A stretch of DNA of 32,339 nucleotides from Candidatus Iainarchaeum sp. (GTDB lineage: Archaea > Iainarchaeota > Iainarchaeia > Iainarchaeales > JAFCCJ01): assembly GCA_017610305.1 (NCBI GenBank), contig JAFCCJ010000007.1, positions 1 through 32,339 of the forward strand, read 5' to 3'. Below the pieces are notes generated by a model. It worked only from the letters and a program-made list of their open reading frames with translations, searched no databases and had not been told where the DNA came from. This document shows, piece after piece, positions 17,760 to 26,411 of the stretch. Within the stretch, counting starts at the first letter, position 1. The number at the start of each line of letters is the position of its first letter. The translations under genes and the position numbers were made by a program.

Positions 17760-18962
17760 TTAAACCCCATCCAACTCAACCAAAAGGCCATCACTGTAAA
17801 CTGATTCATTGCCTGAAAGGTCAAATGCAGTTATTACAAAGTGAAATCTTCCTTCCCCTGAAATTGTTAAATCCTTTGAGTTTTCCTCAGAACCCACAGT
17901 TTCAAAAAGCGAATAAAGGATGTACAAATCCCCGGCATCTGTTGATTTATAGATGTGATATCCTCCAAGATCATCTTCACTGTTGCTTGACCAATTCAGC
18001 CTAACCACACCATCAGTTTTTGTAAAATTCAAAGTCTGTGGTTTTGATGGTGGCACATCATCCCTTTCTAAAACAGAAACAAAATCATCGACAAAAATAC
18101 TGTCAAATACAGCCTTATTCTCATCCCTCTCTTCAGGGTCCAGTAAAAACACGGTGGCGGAATAATTTCCTGCAAAAAGTTCTCCAGGCGGAATAATTTC
18201 CTGCACTGCATAATCTCCCTTGCAGCATGAAAGGGATTGTTCCAGAACAATATCATAATTCAGCAAAACATTTTCGTCTTCTGAATCCAGCACAATCTTC
18301 ATCTTATAATTCGCCCCCTGCTGAATAGCCAAATTTCCCGCAGGTTTCACCTGGAGCACAAACCCAATTTCCTCATCATCAAGAATCCTTTTCTTCACCG
18401 AATCAAAGCTAACAATTCTCGCATCAACAGCAACAGCTTTGCAGACCCCGTCAGCACAAGCCAAACCTCCGTCACACCCACATATCTCGCAATCGGAAAG
18501 AAGTTCCCCGTTTACGCATATTAAAGGCCTTTGTGAAGAACACGCCCCAAAAAGGGTTTGGTCCGAACATCTGTCCTTACTATCTGAAACCCGCACATGG
18601 ACAGTTTCAATAACAAAATCCCCCTCAGAATCAATCGCCTTAACCTTTAACGAATAATTCCCAATCTGCTTGAAAATCAATTCAATTCTTTTACTGCATT
18701 CCTCTCCTCTCCCGCAATCAATCTCCTCAATTATTCCCCCGCCCTCAATAGTAATTTCCCTAATGCCGTTCCCGCCACTGGCGACAATTTCAATTGCAAC
18801 TTTATCGCCAAGGACAACATGTTTCTTTTCAAGATTGATGGAAGTAAATTCCAGTTCTTGTTCATTTGGAAATCCAGGAATGGGAATTATTGCAAGAAGG
18901 ATAAATCCAACAACAAGTATGCCCAGTAGAAAAACGGCCTTGCTTATCAGTTCCGGGTCCAC
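17760..18962 (-). CDS. Membrane-anchored extracellular protein with Cys-rich segment and fibronectin type III-like domain
   Basis: N-terminal TM (AVFLLGILVVGFILLAIIPIPG); CGCDGGLACADGVC; PPSKPQTLNFTKTDGVVRLNWSSNSEDDLGGYHIYKS... FN3 pattern. Confidence 0.75.
   Translation of the reverse strand: MDPELISKAVFLLGILVVGFILLAIIPIPGFPNEQELEFTSINLEKKHVVLGDKVAIEIVASGGNGIREITIEGGGIIEEIDCGRGEECSKRIELIFKQIGNYSLKVKAIDSEGDFVIETVHVRVSDSKDRCSDQTLFGACSSQRPLICVNGELLSDCEICGCDGGLACADGVCKAVAVDARIVSFDSVKKRILDDEEIGFVLQVKPAGNLAIQQGANYKMKIVLDSEDENVLLNYDIVLEQSLSCCKGDYAVQEIIPPGELFAGNYSATVFLLDPEERDENKAVFDSIFVDDFVSVLERDDVPPSKPQTLNFTKTDGVVRLNWSSNSEDDLGGYHIYKSTDAGDLYILYSLFETVGSEENSKDLTISGEGRFHFVITAFDLSGNESVYSDGLLVELDGV
18156..18205. 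repeat. Pair of exact 19-bp direct repeats, 31-bp offset
   Basis: GGCGGAATAATTTCCTGCA at 18156-18174 and 18187-18205. Confidence 0.9.
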
Positions 18963-18966
18963 ATAA

Positions 18967-19941
18967 TCACCTATAACTTTTTGTTATCTGGGCACTGGGT
19001 TTTGTAAGGGTATAATTGAAATCATTCGCATCAAAACTGCTAATTGATGAATTGAAGTCAACCGCCATTTCAGTTGAAACCGAACTTCCATCATTCCTTG
19101 CCACAGAAAATCCATCCCCGACGGAAACAGAAATTGTTTCAGAGTAAGGGCAATCTGTTCCAGGGCTGCACCAGATGGTGATGTCATTGTTTGCGGCAGG
19201 GTCATAATGGGTGCTCACCAATAAGTCGCCTGCGCCAAATGCACAGCTTCCACAGCTGCTGTCATCAATTTCCAGCTCAAAGAATGGCCTAAGGTCCATT
19301 GGATCAACTGAATTTTGAGGGCAGCCTGTAACGCCGCCGAAAGTACAGCTCACCATGTTCAGGTCCTCACTGCCGTTAGTAATAATAACATTCAGGTCAA
19401 ATCTCCTGACATCCGATATCTCGAAAACATCCATGCAGTTGCCAGGCCCATATGCAATTTGGTTAAGCCCTGAAATCTTGTATTCCATGCAAAAGGGATA
19501 TGCGATGAACGAGACCGAATCATCGGTGCCCCCCCATCTTGTATCCTGTATGGTGTCAATGCTGACCTCAATACCATCAAATGCATTGCTGTAGTTGGAA
19601 TCCTCGAGGAATATTTTCATTGCATTAAGGCTGTCGATGTAGGAATTCATCCTTGAGCTTTCCACAGGAAGAGTTGTTGTGATATTAATCCTGTTCTCAT
19701 CAAGCGACATGCTGAAGGGAAGAATCCTCTGCTCAATTGCCGCAGCAGAACCGGTTTGGTCGTAAAGAATTGCATCCCTGTAAAGGTTATTGGACTTGTT
19801 ATTGACTGAAATAAAGGAACTCATTAGGCTGAATACCTCCTGATTATCCTGGTTATTTTCGGTGGCAACACCTATAAGCAGAATAACGTTAAATGCCATG
19901 AGAAAAGTCATAATTGTGAAAAAGATCCCTTTTTGGTTCAT
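18967..19941 (-). CDS. Pseudopilin-like/N-terminally anchored extracellular protein
   Basis: Track start 19968 moved to ATG at 19941 (MNQKGIFFTIMTFLMAFNVILLIGVA), which has GGAGG upstream (AATTCCTCC on +) and begins just after the upstream gene stop. Confidence 0.7.
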   Translation of the reverse strand: MNQKGIFFTIMTFLMAFNVILLIGVATENNQDNQEVFSLMSSFISVNNKSNNLYRDAILYDQTGSAAAIEQRILPFSMSLDENRINITTTLPVESSRMNSYIDSLNAMKIFLEDSNYSNAFDGIEVSIDTIQDTRWGGTDDSVSFIAYPFCMEYKISGLNQIAYGPGNCMDVFEISDVRRFDLNVIITNGSEDLNMVSCTFGGVTGCPQNSVDPMDLRPFFELEIDDSSCGSCAFGAGDLLVSTHYDPAANNDITIWCSPGTDCPYSETISVSVGDGFSVARNDGSSVSTEMAVDFNSSISSFDANDFNYTLTKPSAQITKSYR

Positions 19942-19942
19942 T

Positions 19943-22231
19943 TTAATTCCTCCAGACATAGTAGTCAACTACGTAATACTGCGGGACCGAGCCCCCATAA
20001 CAGTTTACAACATCTTCATTGTTTCCAGGGCACTCACTCATGGAACCGTCCTCATTGACCACTGCAACTATCACGCCTTCCCGCGTTATATTTACTGCAT
20101 TGAATATCTGTTCTGAATTAACACAGCCAACAGATTCCCCCCCGCACAGGGCATTAACAGTTCTGCTTGCCAGGAGCGTTCCCCCGACAAAATCCTCGTA
20201 GAAGTTTAGGGTTGTTGATGGAGTATTCAAATCCGCAATGTTTGCAACATTAACATCAAGGTAAATGTCATCAGGCCCTGTAATTTCCCCTGTAAAAATA
20301 TCCACAGTTAAATCCCTAGTTAGGAAAGGAATAGTCACCTGGACGTTGAAATCAATCCTATGATATCCTGCATCATCTTCATATTCGAAATAAGCGCCAT
20401 CTCCAGGAAAGCTTATGGCATCAGAATCACAAGTGTTTGCATTTGAACATGGCAGATTTAAGATATATGTTGCAGTCCAGGTTTGCCCCCCCTCAAGGTT
20501 GTTTACATCAAAAACCATATTTTGGTCAACTATTTCCGCTCCACCGCTCTCAATTATATTTATGTCCGGAATCAACGGGATTACAACATTTGCATCGCCC
20601 GCAATTGACTGTATTGCCTGAGCAATTAGGTCATATGCCTCCTCCAGGGCATTTTGGTCCTTGGCATAATAGTACTGCCCTCCTGTTAGGTCTGCAATAT
20701 TCTGCAGTTCTGTTTCATTAATTTTGGTGCCCAATCCAACAGTGAAAATTATTATGTTATTATCCGCAGCATCCTGGGCGGCCCCTGACGAACTCCTTCC
20801 GGTATTGGTCTGTCCATCAGACAGTAAAACCTGGAAATCAAGAGTCTCCTCATCCGCCCTGGGTGAAAAAATAAGCTCATTAGTGGCCTCATAAATTCCC
20901 TCACCTATTGCGGTTGCCCCCCCGGCCTTAAGGACATTAATTTTATTTTTTACCGCAGTTCTGTTTGAGGTAAGTGGCTGTTCCAGTTTTGAAGCATCGT
21001 TGAAAGAAACAAGGCCAGTGTCATCATTGGCAGTCCAGTCTGCATGGTCTATGAACTGCTTTCCAACTTCCTGCATTGCCTCTAATTTTGAAATTGGTTC
21101 CTCAATAATTTTTACTGTAAGGTTTACATCGATTGAGGGGTCATTATTCCAGCCCCACACCACCCAAGTTCCATTTTGTGATAGGGTGTCGGGAACTGCA
21201 AAATAAACATTGTCCTGTATGTTAAACAAAGTGGGCGAAATATAGCAGCCATCTCCCGGAGTCCCCCCATAGTAACCATAAAGCGTCCCATCAGGGGCCT
21301 CAATATACATCTTTGTGCAGCCAAAGAAATCACAGGCAGTTTCCCACTCTAGGAAAACATCGAAGGCATCCAAATTGGTTATTTCGAATTGGGTAAGCGC
21401 AGTCCAGTTGGTATGCCCTGTAAAAAAGTTGTAATTTCCGCCGCCAAGAGTGTTTTGGTCCTCAACTATTGCAGTCCCTTCTGCAACAGCACACTCACTC
21501 ATACTGCCACTTATGTCCATCACCTCTATCACATCTACAGGAACCCTAAACCCGCCGGGAACAGTCACACTAAGCTGAACAGATACATTTTCATCACAGG
21601 ATATTTCTGTGTCAGGCGTTACATTAACATCGAAAGTAACCTCAAGCCCCCCCTCCTGGAAATACAAAGGCCCATAGTAATCAGAAAACATTATTGAATC
21701 CAGTCTCTCTTCCTCAACAGCTTCCAGTTCGGCACCATAGCTTAAATTGCAGTCTGCATTCTGCTGCCTCTTTGCGAAAATTCTCTGCCCATGCAGTATA
21801 GCTCTATTGCTGGGAATTGCCGAACCACTACTGCTAATCACAGTCCCTCCCTCCAAGAAGCAGCCCTCAAAATCCCGTGATATTCTGCAGGTGGAAAGAT
21901 TCAAGGTGTATTGTGTTATCTGGACATTTATGTCCACCGTGCCTGGAAGGTCAGATGAAAGCCGGCTGTTAATTTCCAGTGCGGCATCATCTAGTGTATT
22001 TGTATCAAGAACTTCCAGCAAATAACCTGTGTTTTCCATTGTAGTAATAGAATCATCAATCAATTGGTTTAGCTGTGCCCTTGGAAAGGCGGTCCCCCCC
22101 AAATCAGGCTTGTTTGCAACTGTTGCCATCAACACAAGCAGGAGTATAACTGCCATTGCGGCATCCAGTGAAAAAACAAAACCAAACGACTTTTTACCGG
22201 AGATTGTAAAGCGTGAATTTAACATCAGCAC
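19943..22231 (-). CDS. VWA domain protein with N-terminal pilin-like TM helix
   Basis: KKSFGFVFSLDAAMAVILLLVLMATVA N-terminus; MIDAS DISGSMS; later VWA strands TGLVSFNDAS, TAIGEGIYEATNELI, FQVLLSDGQTN, IIIFTVGLG. Confidence 0.88.
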   Translation of the reverse strand: MLMLNSRFTISGKKSFGFVFSLDAAMAVILLLVLMATVANKPDLGGTAFPRAQLNQLIDDSITTMENTGYLLEVLDTNTLDDAALEINSRLSSDLPGTVDINVQITQYTLNLSTCRISRDFEGCFLEGGTVISSSGSAIPSNRAILHGQRIFAKRQQNADCNLSYGAELEAVEEERLDSIMFSDYYGPLYFQEGGLEVTFDVNVTPDTEISCDENVSVQLSVTVPGGFRVPVDVIEVMDISGSMSECAVAEGTAIVEDQNTLGGGNYNFFTGHTNWTALTQFEITNLDAFDVFLEWETACDFFGCTKMYIEAPDGTLYGYYGGTPGDGCYISPTLFNIQDNVYFAVPDTLSQNGTWVVWGWNNDPSIDVNLTVKIIEEPISKLEAMQEVGKQFIDHADWTANDDTGLVSFNDASKLEQPLTSNRTAVKNKINVLKAGGATAIGEGIYEATNELIFSPRADEETLDFQVLLSDGQTNTGRSSSGAAQDAADNNIIIFTVGLGTKINETELQNIADLTGGQYYYAKDQNALEEAYDLIAQAIQSIAGDANVVIPLIPDINIIESGGAEIVDQNMVFDVNNLEGGQTWTATYILNLPCSNANTCDSDAISFPGDGAYFEYEDDAGYHRIDFNVQVTIPFLTRDLTVDIFTGEITGPDDIYLDVNVANIADLNTPSTTLNFYEDFVGGTLLASRTVNALCGGESVGCVNSEQIFNAVNITREGVIVAVVNEDGSMSECPGNNEDVVNCYGGSVPQYYVVDYYVWRN

Positions 22232-22688
22232 TCACCCCCTTGTAACTTGCCTTCCTATAGATAACAACTTTATCTGCGTCTCCAACAGGAGGCAGGCCTG
22301 CGTTTACATCATCAACCCCGTCAAACTCAAAAAAGAAATCATAATGCCGTATCTTTAGCTTTTCCCTCGCCCCATCATAACTCATATTCTGAAACGCAAC
22401 CAAATTATCTTCCTCAACCACCCTGCTCATTTTTACAAGCCCAATTTCATTTACCATGGCCTCAGGAAGATATATCCAGTTATCAGGATTGCCCTGGGTT
22501 GTAAGCAGGATCTCAATCGCATTGAATGCAATTAACTTCATCTCATTGGTTTCTATATTGTCGTCGAGGGAGTTAAGTTCCCCAACCCAAAAAGTATTTA
22601 TCGACAGAAGGACGAGCAGAAAAATGATTGCCCCGACCAGCAAATCAAGCATCATCCCCTGCCCCCTATTATCAGATATTTTCAACAA
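22194..22688 (-). CDS. Pilin-like small secreted protein
   Basis: DNRGQGMMLDLLVGAIIFLLVLLSINTFW: RGQ followed by hydrophobic helix; operon context. Confidence 0.65.
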   Translation of the reverse strand: MLKISDNRGQGMMLDLLVGAIIFLLVLLSINTFWVGELNSLDDNIETNEMKLIAFNAIEILLTTQGNPDNWIYLPEAMVNEIGLVKMSRVVEEDNLVAFQNMSYDGAREKLKIRHYDFFFEFDGVDDVNAGLPPVGDADKVVIYRKASYKGVSADVKFTLYNLR

Positions 22689-23034
22689 CAGCCCCCCCGT
22701 CTACCTCATAGATTAAAACACTGCCGTTTGAAAGAAAATTATCCTTTGCCTCACCAAAAAAATCACAAAACCGGTTCCTAATCTGAACAACATTGCCTAA
22801 AATGTTGAAATCATTTGAAATATTGTCCAGCCTGACAGAATCATTTCCCGGACTCATGTTTACAAAGCTAATCATAGTTGAAATCTTTTCGCATTCAATT
22901 TTTGCAGTATTTGAACTTCCTAATTCTTGCCCCAGATTGTACCTATCTACATACTGGCTGGTTACAAGAACAAGCACTATTAGTACAATTACAACTGCCG
23001 CAATTGTTTCCTGTGCCACTTGCCCCTTTTCCAT
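22672..23034 (-). CDS. Pilin-like small secreted protein
   Basis: MEKGQVAQETIAAVVIVLIVLVLVTSQYV: KGQ plus hydrophobic helix; overlaps the downstream gene. Confidence 0.65.
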   Translation of the reverse strand: MEKGQVAQETIAAVVIVLIVLVLVTSQYVDRYNLGQELGSSNTAKIECEKISTMISFVNMSPGNDSVRLDNISNDFNILGNVVQIRNRFCDFFGEAKDNFLSNGSVLIYEVDGGAVVENI

Positions 23035-23038
23035 TCAA

Positions 23039-23437
23039 TCAGACCTCTGAAAGCAGTACATTGCCATCAATGCTTTCTACTTTTATAAAATGAATTCCTT
23101 CCGATATAGGGAGGCTAACATAAGTAACCTCTGCATTTGGAAATTCTTTGGCTGAAGTTGTAGTCCCTGAAATAGTGATATTAAATTCAATCACATTCTC
23201 AAGCCCCCTTCCGGAGGTAATCCCTTTGGGAAGTATAATTTCAACAATTTTTGTGTTTCCCTCTCCCAATCCATCAACCTCATCAGAAGCATTCTTAAGC
23301 TTTGAAACAGCTATCTGGGCAGCCGAAAATCTGCTTGAATCATCGAACATTATAAGTGATAAAACAAAAAGCAAGCCAACAGCTATTAGCAAAAAAGAAA
23401 TTATTAGCATATACTCCATCGAAGATTGTCCTCTCAT
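23039..23437 (-). CDS. Class III signal peptide pilin-like protein
   Basis: MRGQSSMEYMLIISFLLIAVGLLFVLSLI. Track start 23464 moved to ATG at 23437 with upstream GGAGG. Confidence 0.75.
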   Translation of the reverse strand: MRGQSSMEYMLIISFLLIAVGLLFVLSLIMFDDSSRFSAAQIAVSKLKNASDEVDGLGEGNTKIVEIILPKGITSGRGLENVIEFNITISGTTTSAKEFPNAEVTYVSLPISEGIHFIKVESIDGNVLLSEV

Positions 23438-23448
23438 ACTATTGCCTC

Positions 23449-24051
23449 CTAACTTGGTGAACAAAGCACCTCACACTCGGCCTGGGAAAAATCCTGGTTT
23501 TGTATGCAGGTATTGAAACACTCAGTAAATCCTGCCCCTTCCCTCAAGCACACCCCAACACAACACTCCCCTATAAGCTCACCAAAACAACTCTCTTCAG
23601 GGCAGACAGTTCCTGTAATCTCTGCGGAGACTGAACATGCCTGCATGGTTGGAGTATCATCTGAAGAACCGCCTGGCGTAGGGGTTGGTGGCCCAATTCC
23701 TGGCCCTATTCCCCCCCCAATCTCATTTTCGTCTACAGAAGCATTACCATCCTTTTCATCGGGATCGTTGGGAACTGTTCCATTCCCCCCATCATTCCCT
23801 GTTCCATTTTCAGGAGATTTCTCCCTTACACAACTGCATGAATTGCAGACATAATTCGGCGGGCAACCCAAATTGTCACACTCCTCATCGGCTTCAACAA
23901 ATCCATTTCCACAGGAGGGATTTCTCGGATCAGGCTCATTTTCGCCAAGGCTGAGGCTGATTACAACAATTATTACAAAAAGCACAACAACAACCAGAAT
24001 AATTTTGATTGCCCTTTTCTTATTTTCCTCAAAACTCTTTTCATCAGCCAT
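23449..24051 (-). CDS. Membrane-anchored Cys-rich protein with low-complexity linker
   Basis: Track start 24129 moved to ATG at 24051 (MADEKSFEENKKRAIKIILVVVVLFVIIVVISL). CGNGFVEADEECDNLGCPPNYVCNSCSC resembles DUF4215/Myxococcus Cys-rich repeats; Gly/Pro/Thr linker; second Cys cluster. Confidence 0.7.
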   Translation of the reverse strand: MADEKSFEENKKRAIKIILVVVVLFVIIVVISLSLGENEPDPRNPSCGNGFVEADEECDNLGCPPNYVCNSCSCVREKSPENGTGNDGGNGTVPNDPDEKDGNASVDENEIGGGIGPGIGPPTPTPGGSSDDTPTMQACSVSAEITGTVCPEESCFGELIGECCVGVCLREGAGFTECFNTCIQNQDFSQAECEVLCSPS

Positions 24052-24129
24052 TAGAACCCTATTATCAATAAGCTTTGGACTATAAAATAATATGGGGCTG
24101 GATTTCCGAACCATCTGAAAACTCGGCAA

Positions 24130-24148
24130 GAAATGGAAAATTTATATA
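24130..24148 (+). promoter_or_regulatory. Archaeal TATA box for the 24199 gene
   Basis: TGGAAAATTTATATACTATCC; followed by SD TGGAGG before ATG at 24199. Confidence 0.6.
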
Positions 24149-24198
24149 CTATCCAAGACTAGGTTAATTAGGGATAAGTGATTTGTGGAGGCCCTGTA

Positions 24199-25095
24199 AT
24201 GTCAACTAAATCTTCTAAAAAACCCGTAAAACCAATGCTTTCGGTTTTCATGCCGGCAAGGGATGAGGAAAAAAATGTGGGTAAAAACCTCGATGTCATT
24301 CTGCAGGGGATTAAGGAGGGAAAGATTAACCATGCAGTTATTGTAATAGATGGAAGCCGGGACAGAACACCGCAAATAGTTTTCAAAAAACTTAATCTGC
24401 CAGAAGCGCAGATGAGAAAGTTTAATGCCAGAGTAGACGGGAGAATAGGCAGAAACACACTTGTTCTGCCAAATGGGGTGATTCTTATCCGCCATGCAAT
24501 GCCAGAGGGAAAAGGAAGGTCTTTTGCGGAATCTGTTTGGACTTTGAAAGGAAAGACCAAACATTTCAAAAACGAGAAATCTGTTCTGGTTAATTTTGAT
24601 GCGGACGCGCTTGACCTGGAGCTTAAGAAAATCACAGGCCTTGCCTCGATAGTTCATAAAACCGATGAGAAAATGGTGTTGGGTTCTGTTAAGGAAGGTT
24701 TGGTTATTACTCCAAATAGTTCAATCGGATTTAGGGCAATGCGCACAGACGCATTGCGTCCCTTATTCGACATTCGACATCCTGACCATAAAAAATGGGT
24801 CCATGTTTTTCCCAAGGAGATGGGGATGGACTTTGCATTAAACAAGCTTGTTTATCCTGATGGGATGCCGAATATGGGCGAATATAAGCGAGTTATAGAA
24901 GAACTTGTAGTGAAATTTGAAAAGCCCTTCCGGCATCAAAGTGCTTTGAGACAAATAGGTGATCACCATACAGTCAGTGAAAGGCTCGAATTGTTTTCTA
25001 GGAAGCCAGATGCTTGGTTGCCTGAACGAGGCCTTGCTTTTAAGGAAAAACACAAAAATGCGACATCAGGGCGGAAAAGGAATAAACCAAAGTAA
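24199..25095 (+). CDS. Glycosyltransferase family 2-like protein
   Basis: Track start 24178 (GTG) moved to ATG 24199 after GGAGG. LSVFMPARDEEKNVGKNLDVIL, VIVIDGSRDRTPQI, VNFDADALDL (DxD). Confidence 0.7.
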   Translation: MSTKSSKKPVKPMLSVFMPARDEEKNVGKNLDVILQGIKEGKINHAVIVIDGSRDRTPQIVFKKLNLPEAQMRKFNARVDGRIGRNTLVLPNGVILIRHAMPEGKGRSFAESVWTLKGKTKHFKNEKSVLVNFDADALDLELKKITGLASIVHKTDEKMVLGSVKEGLVITPNSSIGFRAMRTDALRPLFDIRHPDHKKWVHVFPKEMGMDFALNKLVYPDGMPNMGEYKRVIEELVVKFEKPFRHQSALRQIGDHHTVSERLELFSRKPDAWLPERGLAFKEKHKNATSGRKRNKPK

Positions 25096-25150
25096 AATTA
25101 TGTAGAAGTAAGCCTTTTTCTGCATTTTCTCTCAGTTAATATTACTAATT

Positions 25151-26077
25151 ATGGCACTGAAAGAAACAGTTTCAGAGCTCCCGCAGGAAAAGCTCAAGAA
25201 AACATCTGCAGAACAGACCATTCTTCGAAACCTGCAGGAACTGGAGTTAGAACTGGCTGAGGAGAGGGAAGACTCCCGTAAAAAGGAGTTAATAGCCCAA
25301 ATAAGCGAGCTTAAGAGCCATTTGGCTGCCGTTCAGGGCCCCACTTATTTTGACTTGGAGCAGGAAAATGAGGAAATGAAGCAGGAATTGAAGGAATTGG
25401 GCAAGAACCTTAAGCAGATTAAGAAGGAAAATTCCCTCCTGAAAGAGAGTTCTGGCTTTGTTTCCCTAAAAGAAGAGGTTGAGCCAGAGGAAACCCCGAA
25501 AAAGGAACTAAAATCCACCCTTTACAAATTGCTGCTCGGGAAATACTCAAATATTATAAATGATTTTGAAAAGAAAACAGTGGGGGAAATAAAGGGCCTG
25601 GTGAATTCCGAGGATTTAACTGTCCAGTCACTTTTGAATGATTTCAAGCCGGAAAACTATTCCTTTGAGGAAAATTACCTTAGGGCTGCCAAGGAAGTGC
25701 ATGAATTCATTTCAAAGGAGATTAATTATGTAAAATCCGATTTGGAAATAAATTTCTGGCTCTCGCCCAAAGAAATTGTAACATCCAAAATTGGCGATGA
25801 TGAAGACCAGGCGGTTTTCCTTTGCTCAATGCTTTTTGCGCTGGGGGATAAAAATGCAGAGGTCGTGATTGCGGAACTTGAAAACCTCTCAACACATGCA
25901 TTTGTGATCACAGAATTCAACGGGAAATTCTACCTATTTGACCCGGCACAAAAAGAGGACTTTGGAAAATTCTTAGGCGAAAAGAAAAATGTAATCGCAA
26001 ACTATTCCTTTGATAATTCCAAAATCAAAAGATTCCTCTACAAATTCAATGCCGAGAATTATGAGCAGTTTGTCTGA
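25151..26077 (+). CDS. Coiled-coil protein with C-terminal transglutaminase-like domain
   Basis: Long N-terminal coiled coil; AAKEVHEFISKEINYV...SPKEIVTSKIGDDEDQAVFLCSMLFALG...THAFVITEFNGKFYLFDPA matches the transglutaminase-like pattern. Confidence 0.65.
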   Translation: MALKETVSELPQEKLKKTSAEQTILRNLQELELELAEEREDSRKKELIAQISELKSHLAAVQGPTYFDLEQENEEMKQELKELGKNLKQIKKENSLLKESSGFVSLKEEVEPEETPKKELKSTLYKLLLGKYSNIINDFEKKTVGEIKGLVNSEDLTVQSLLNDFKPENYSFEENYLRAAKEVHEFISKEINYVKSDLEINFWLSPKEIVTSKIGDDEDQAVFLCSMLFALGDKNAEVVIAELENLSTHAFVITEFNGKFYLFDPAQKEDFGKFLGEKKNVIANYSFDNSKIKRFLYKFNAENYEQFV

Positions 26078-26149
26078 ATTTAAAAAACCAATCCGAATTC
26101 AGACAACAATCTTCCTTAAAAGCTTTTAACCAAAAGTTAATTGGTTGAA

Positions 26150-26410
26150 ATGGAAAAGGAACATCTGAAAATATTTGTAATCACAGTCCTTACAATTGCA
26201 TTCTTCCTTATTATGGTGACAGGAATAATAAAATTCCTTTTCCTTCAGCCATGGCTTGGCTTAACAGATATTGTGCTTCCCTTTGCACAGATTAGTTTCA
26301 TCCATGACTGGACAGGTTTAATTCTGATCCTCTTTATCCTAATCCACATGTATCTCAATCTGGGATGGTTTACTAAAACAATAAAAAAATTATTGGGAAA
26401 GGAGGCCTGA
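26150..26410 (+). CDS. Small two- to three-TM membrane protein, DUF4405-like
   Basis: VLTIAFFLIMVTGIIKFLF...FIHDWTGLILILFILIHMYLNLGWFTKTIKKLLG. His residues within TM segments. Track start is TTG 26141; ATG 26150 is preferred. Confidence 0.65.
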   Translation: MEKEHLKIFVITVLTIAFFLIMVTGIIKFLFLQPWLGLTDIVLPFAQISFIHDWTGLILILFILIHMYLNLGWFTKTIKKLLGKEA

Positions 26411-26411
26411 A

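Noticed and set aside
16494-17804. 436-aa + ORF rich in Phe/Ser/Leu
   Set aside because: Antisense of the Lys-rich 552-aa protein; antisense of AAR/GAR codons gives TTY/CTT/TCT. No domain, no SD.
12625-24051. Archaellum (fla/arl) operon
   Set aside because: ATPase and T2SSF genes are present but no ArlH/FlaH-type or other arl accessory genes are seen; better described as an adhesion/pilus-like locus.
24168-24635. 155-aa and 151-aa minus ORFs opposite the GT2 gene
   Set aside because: Antisense of a coding gene with recognisable GT2 motifs, promoter and SD on +.
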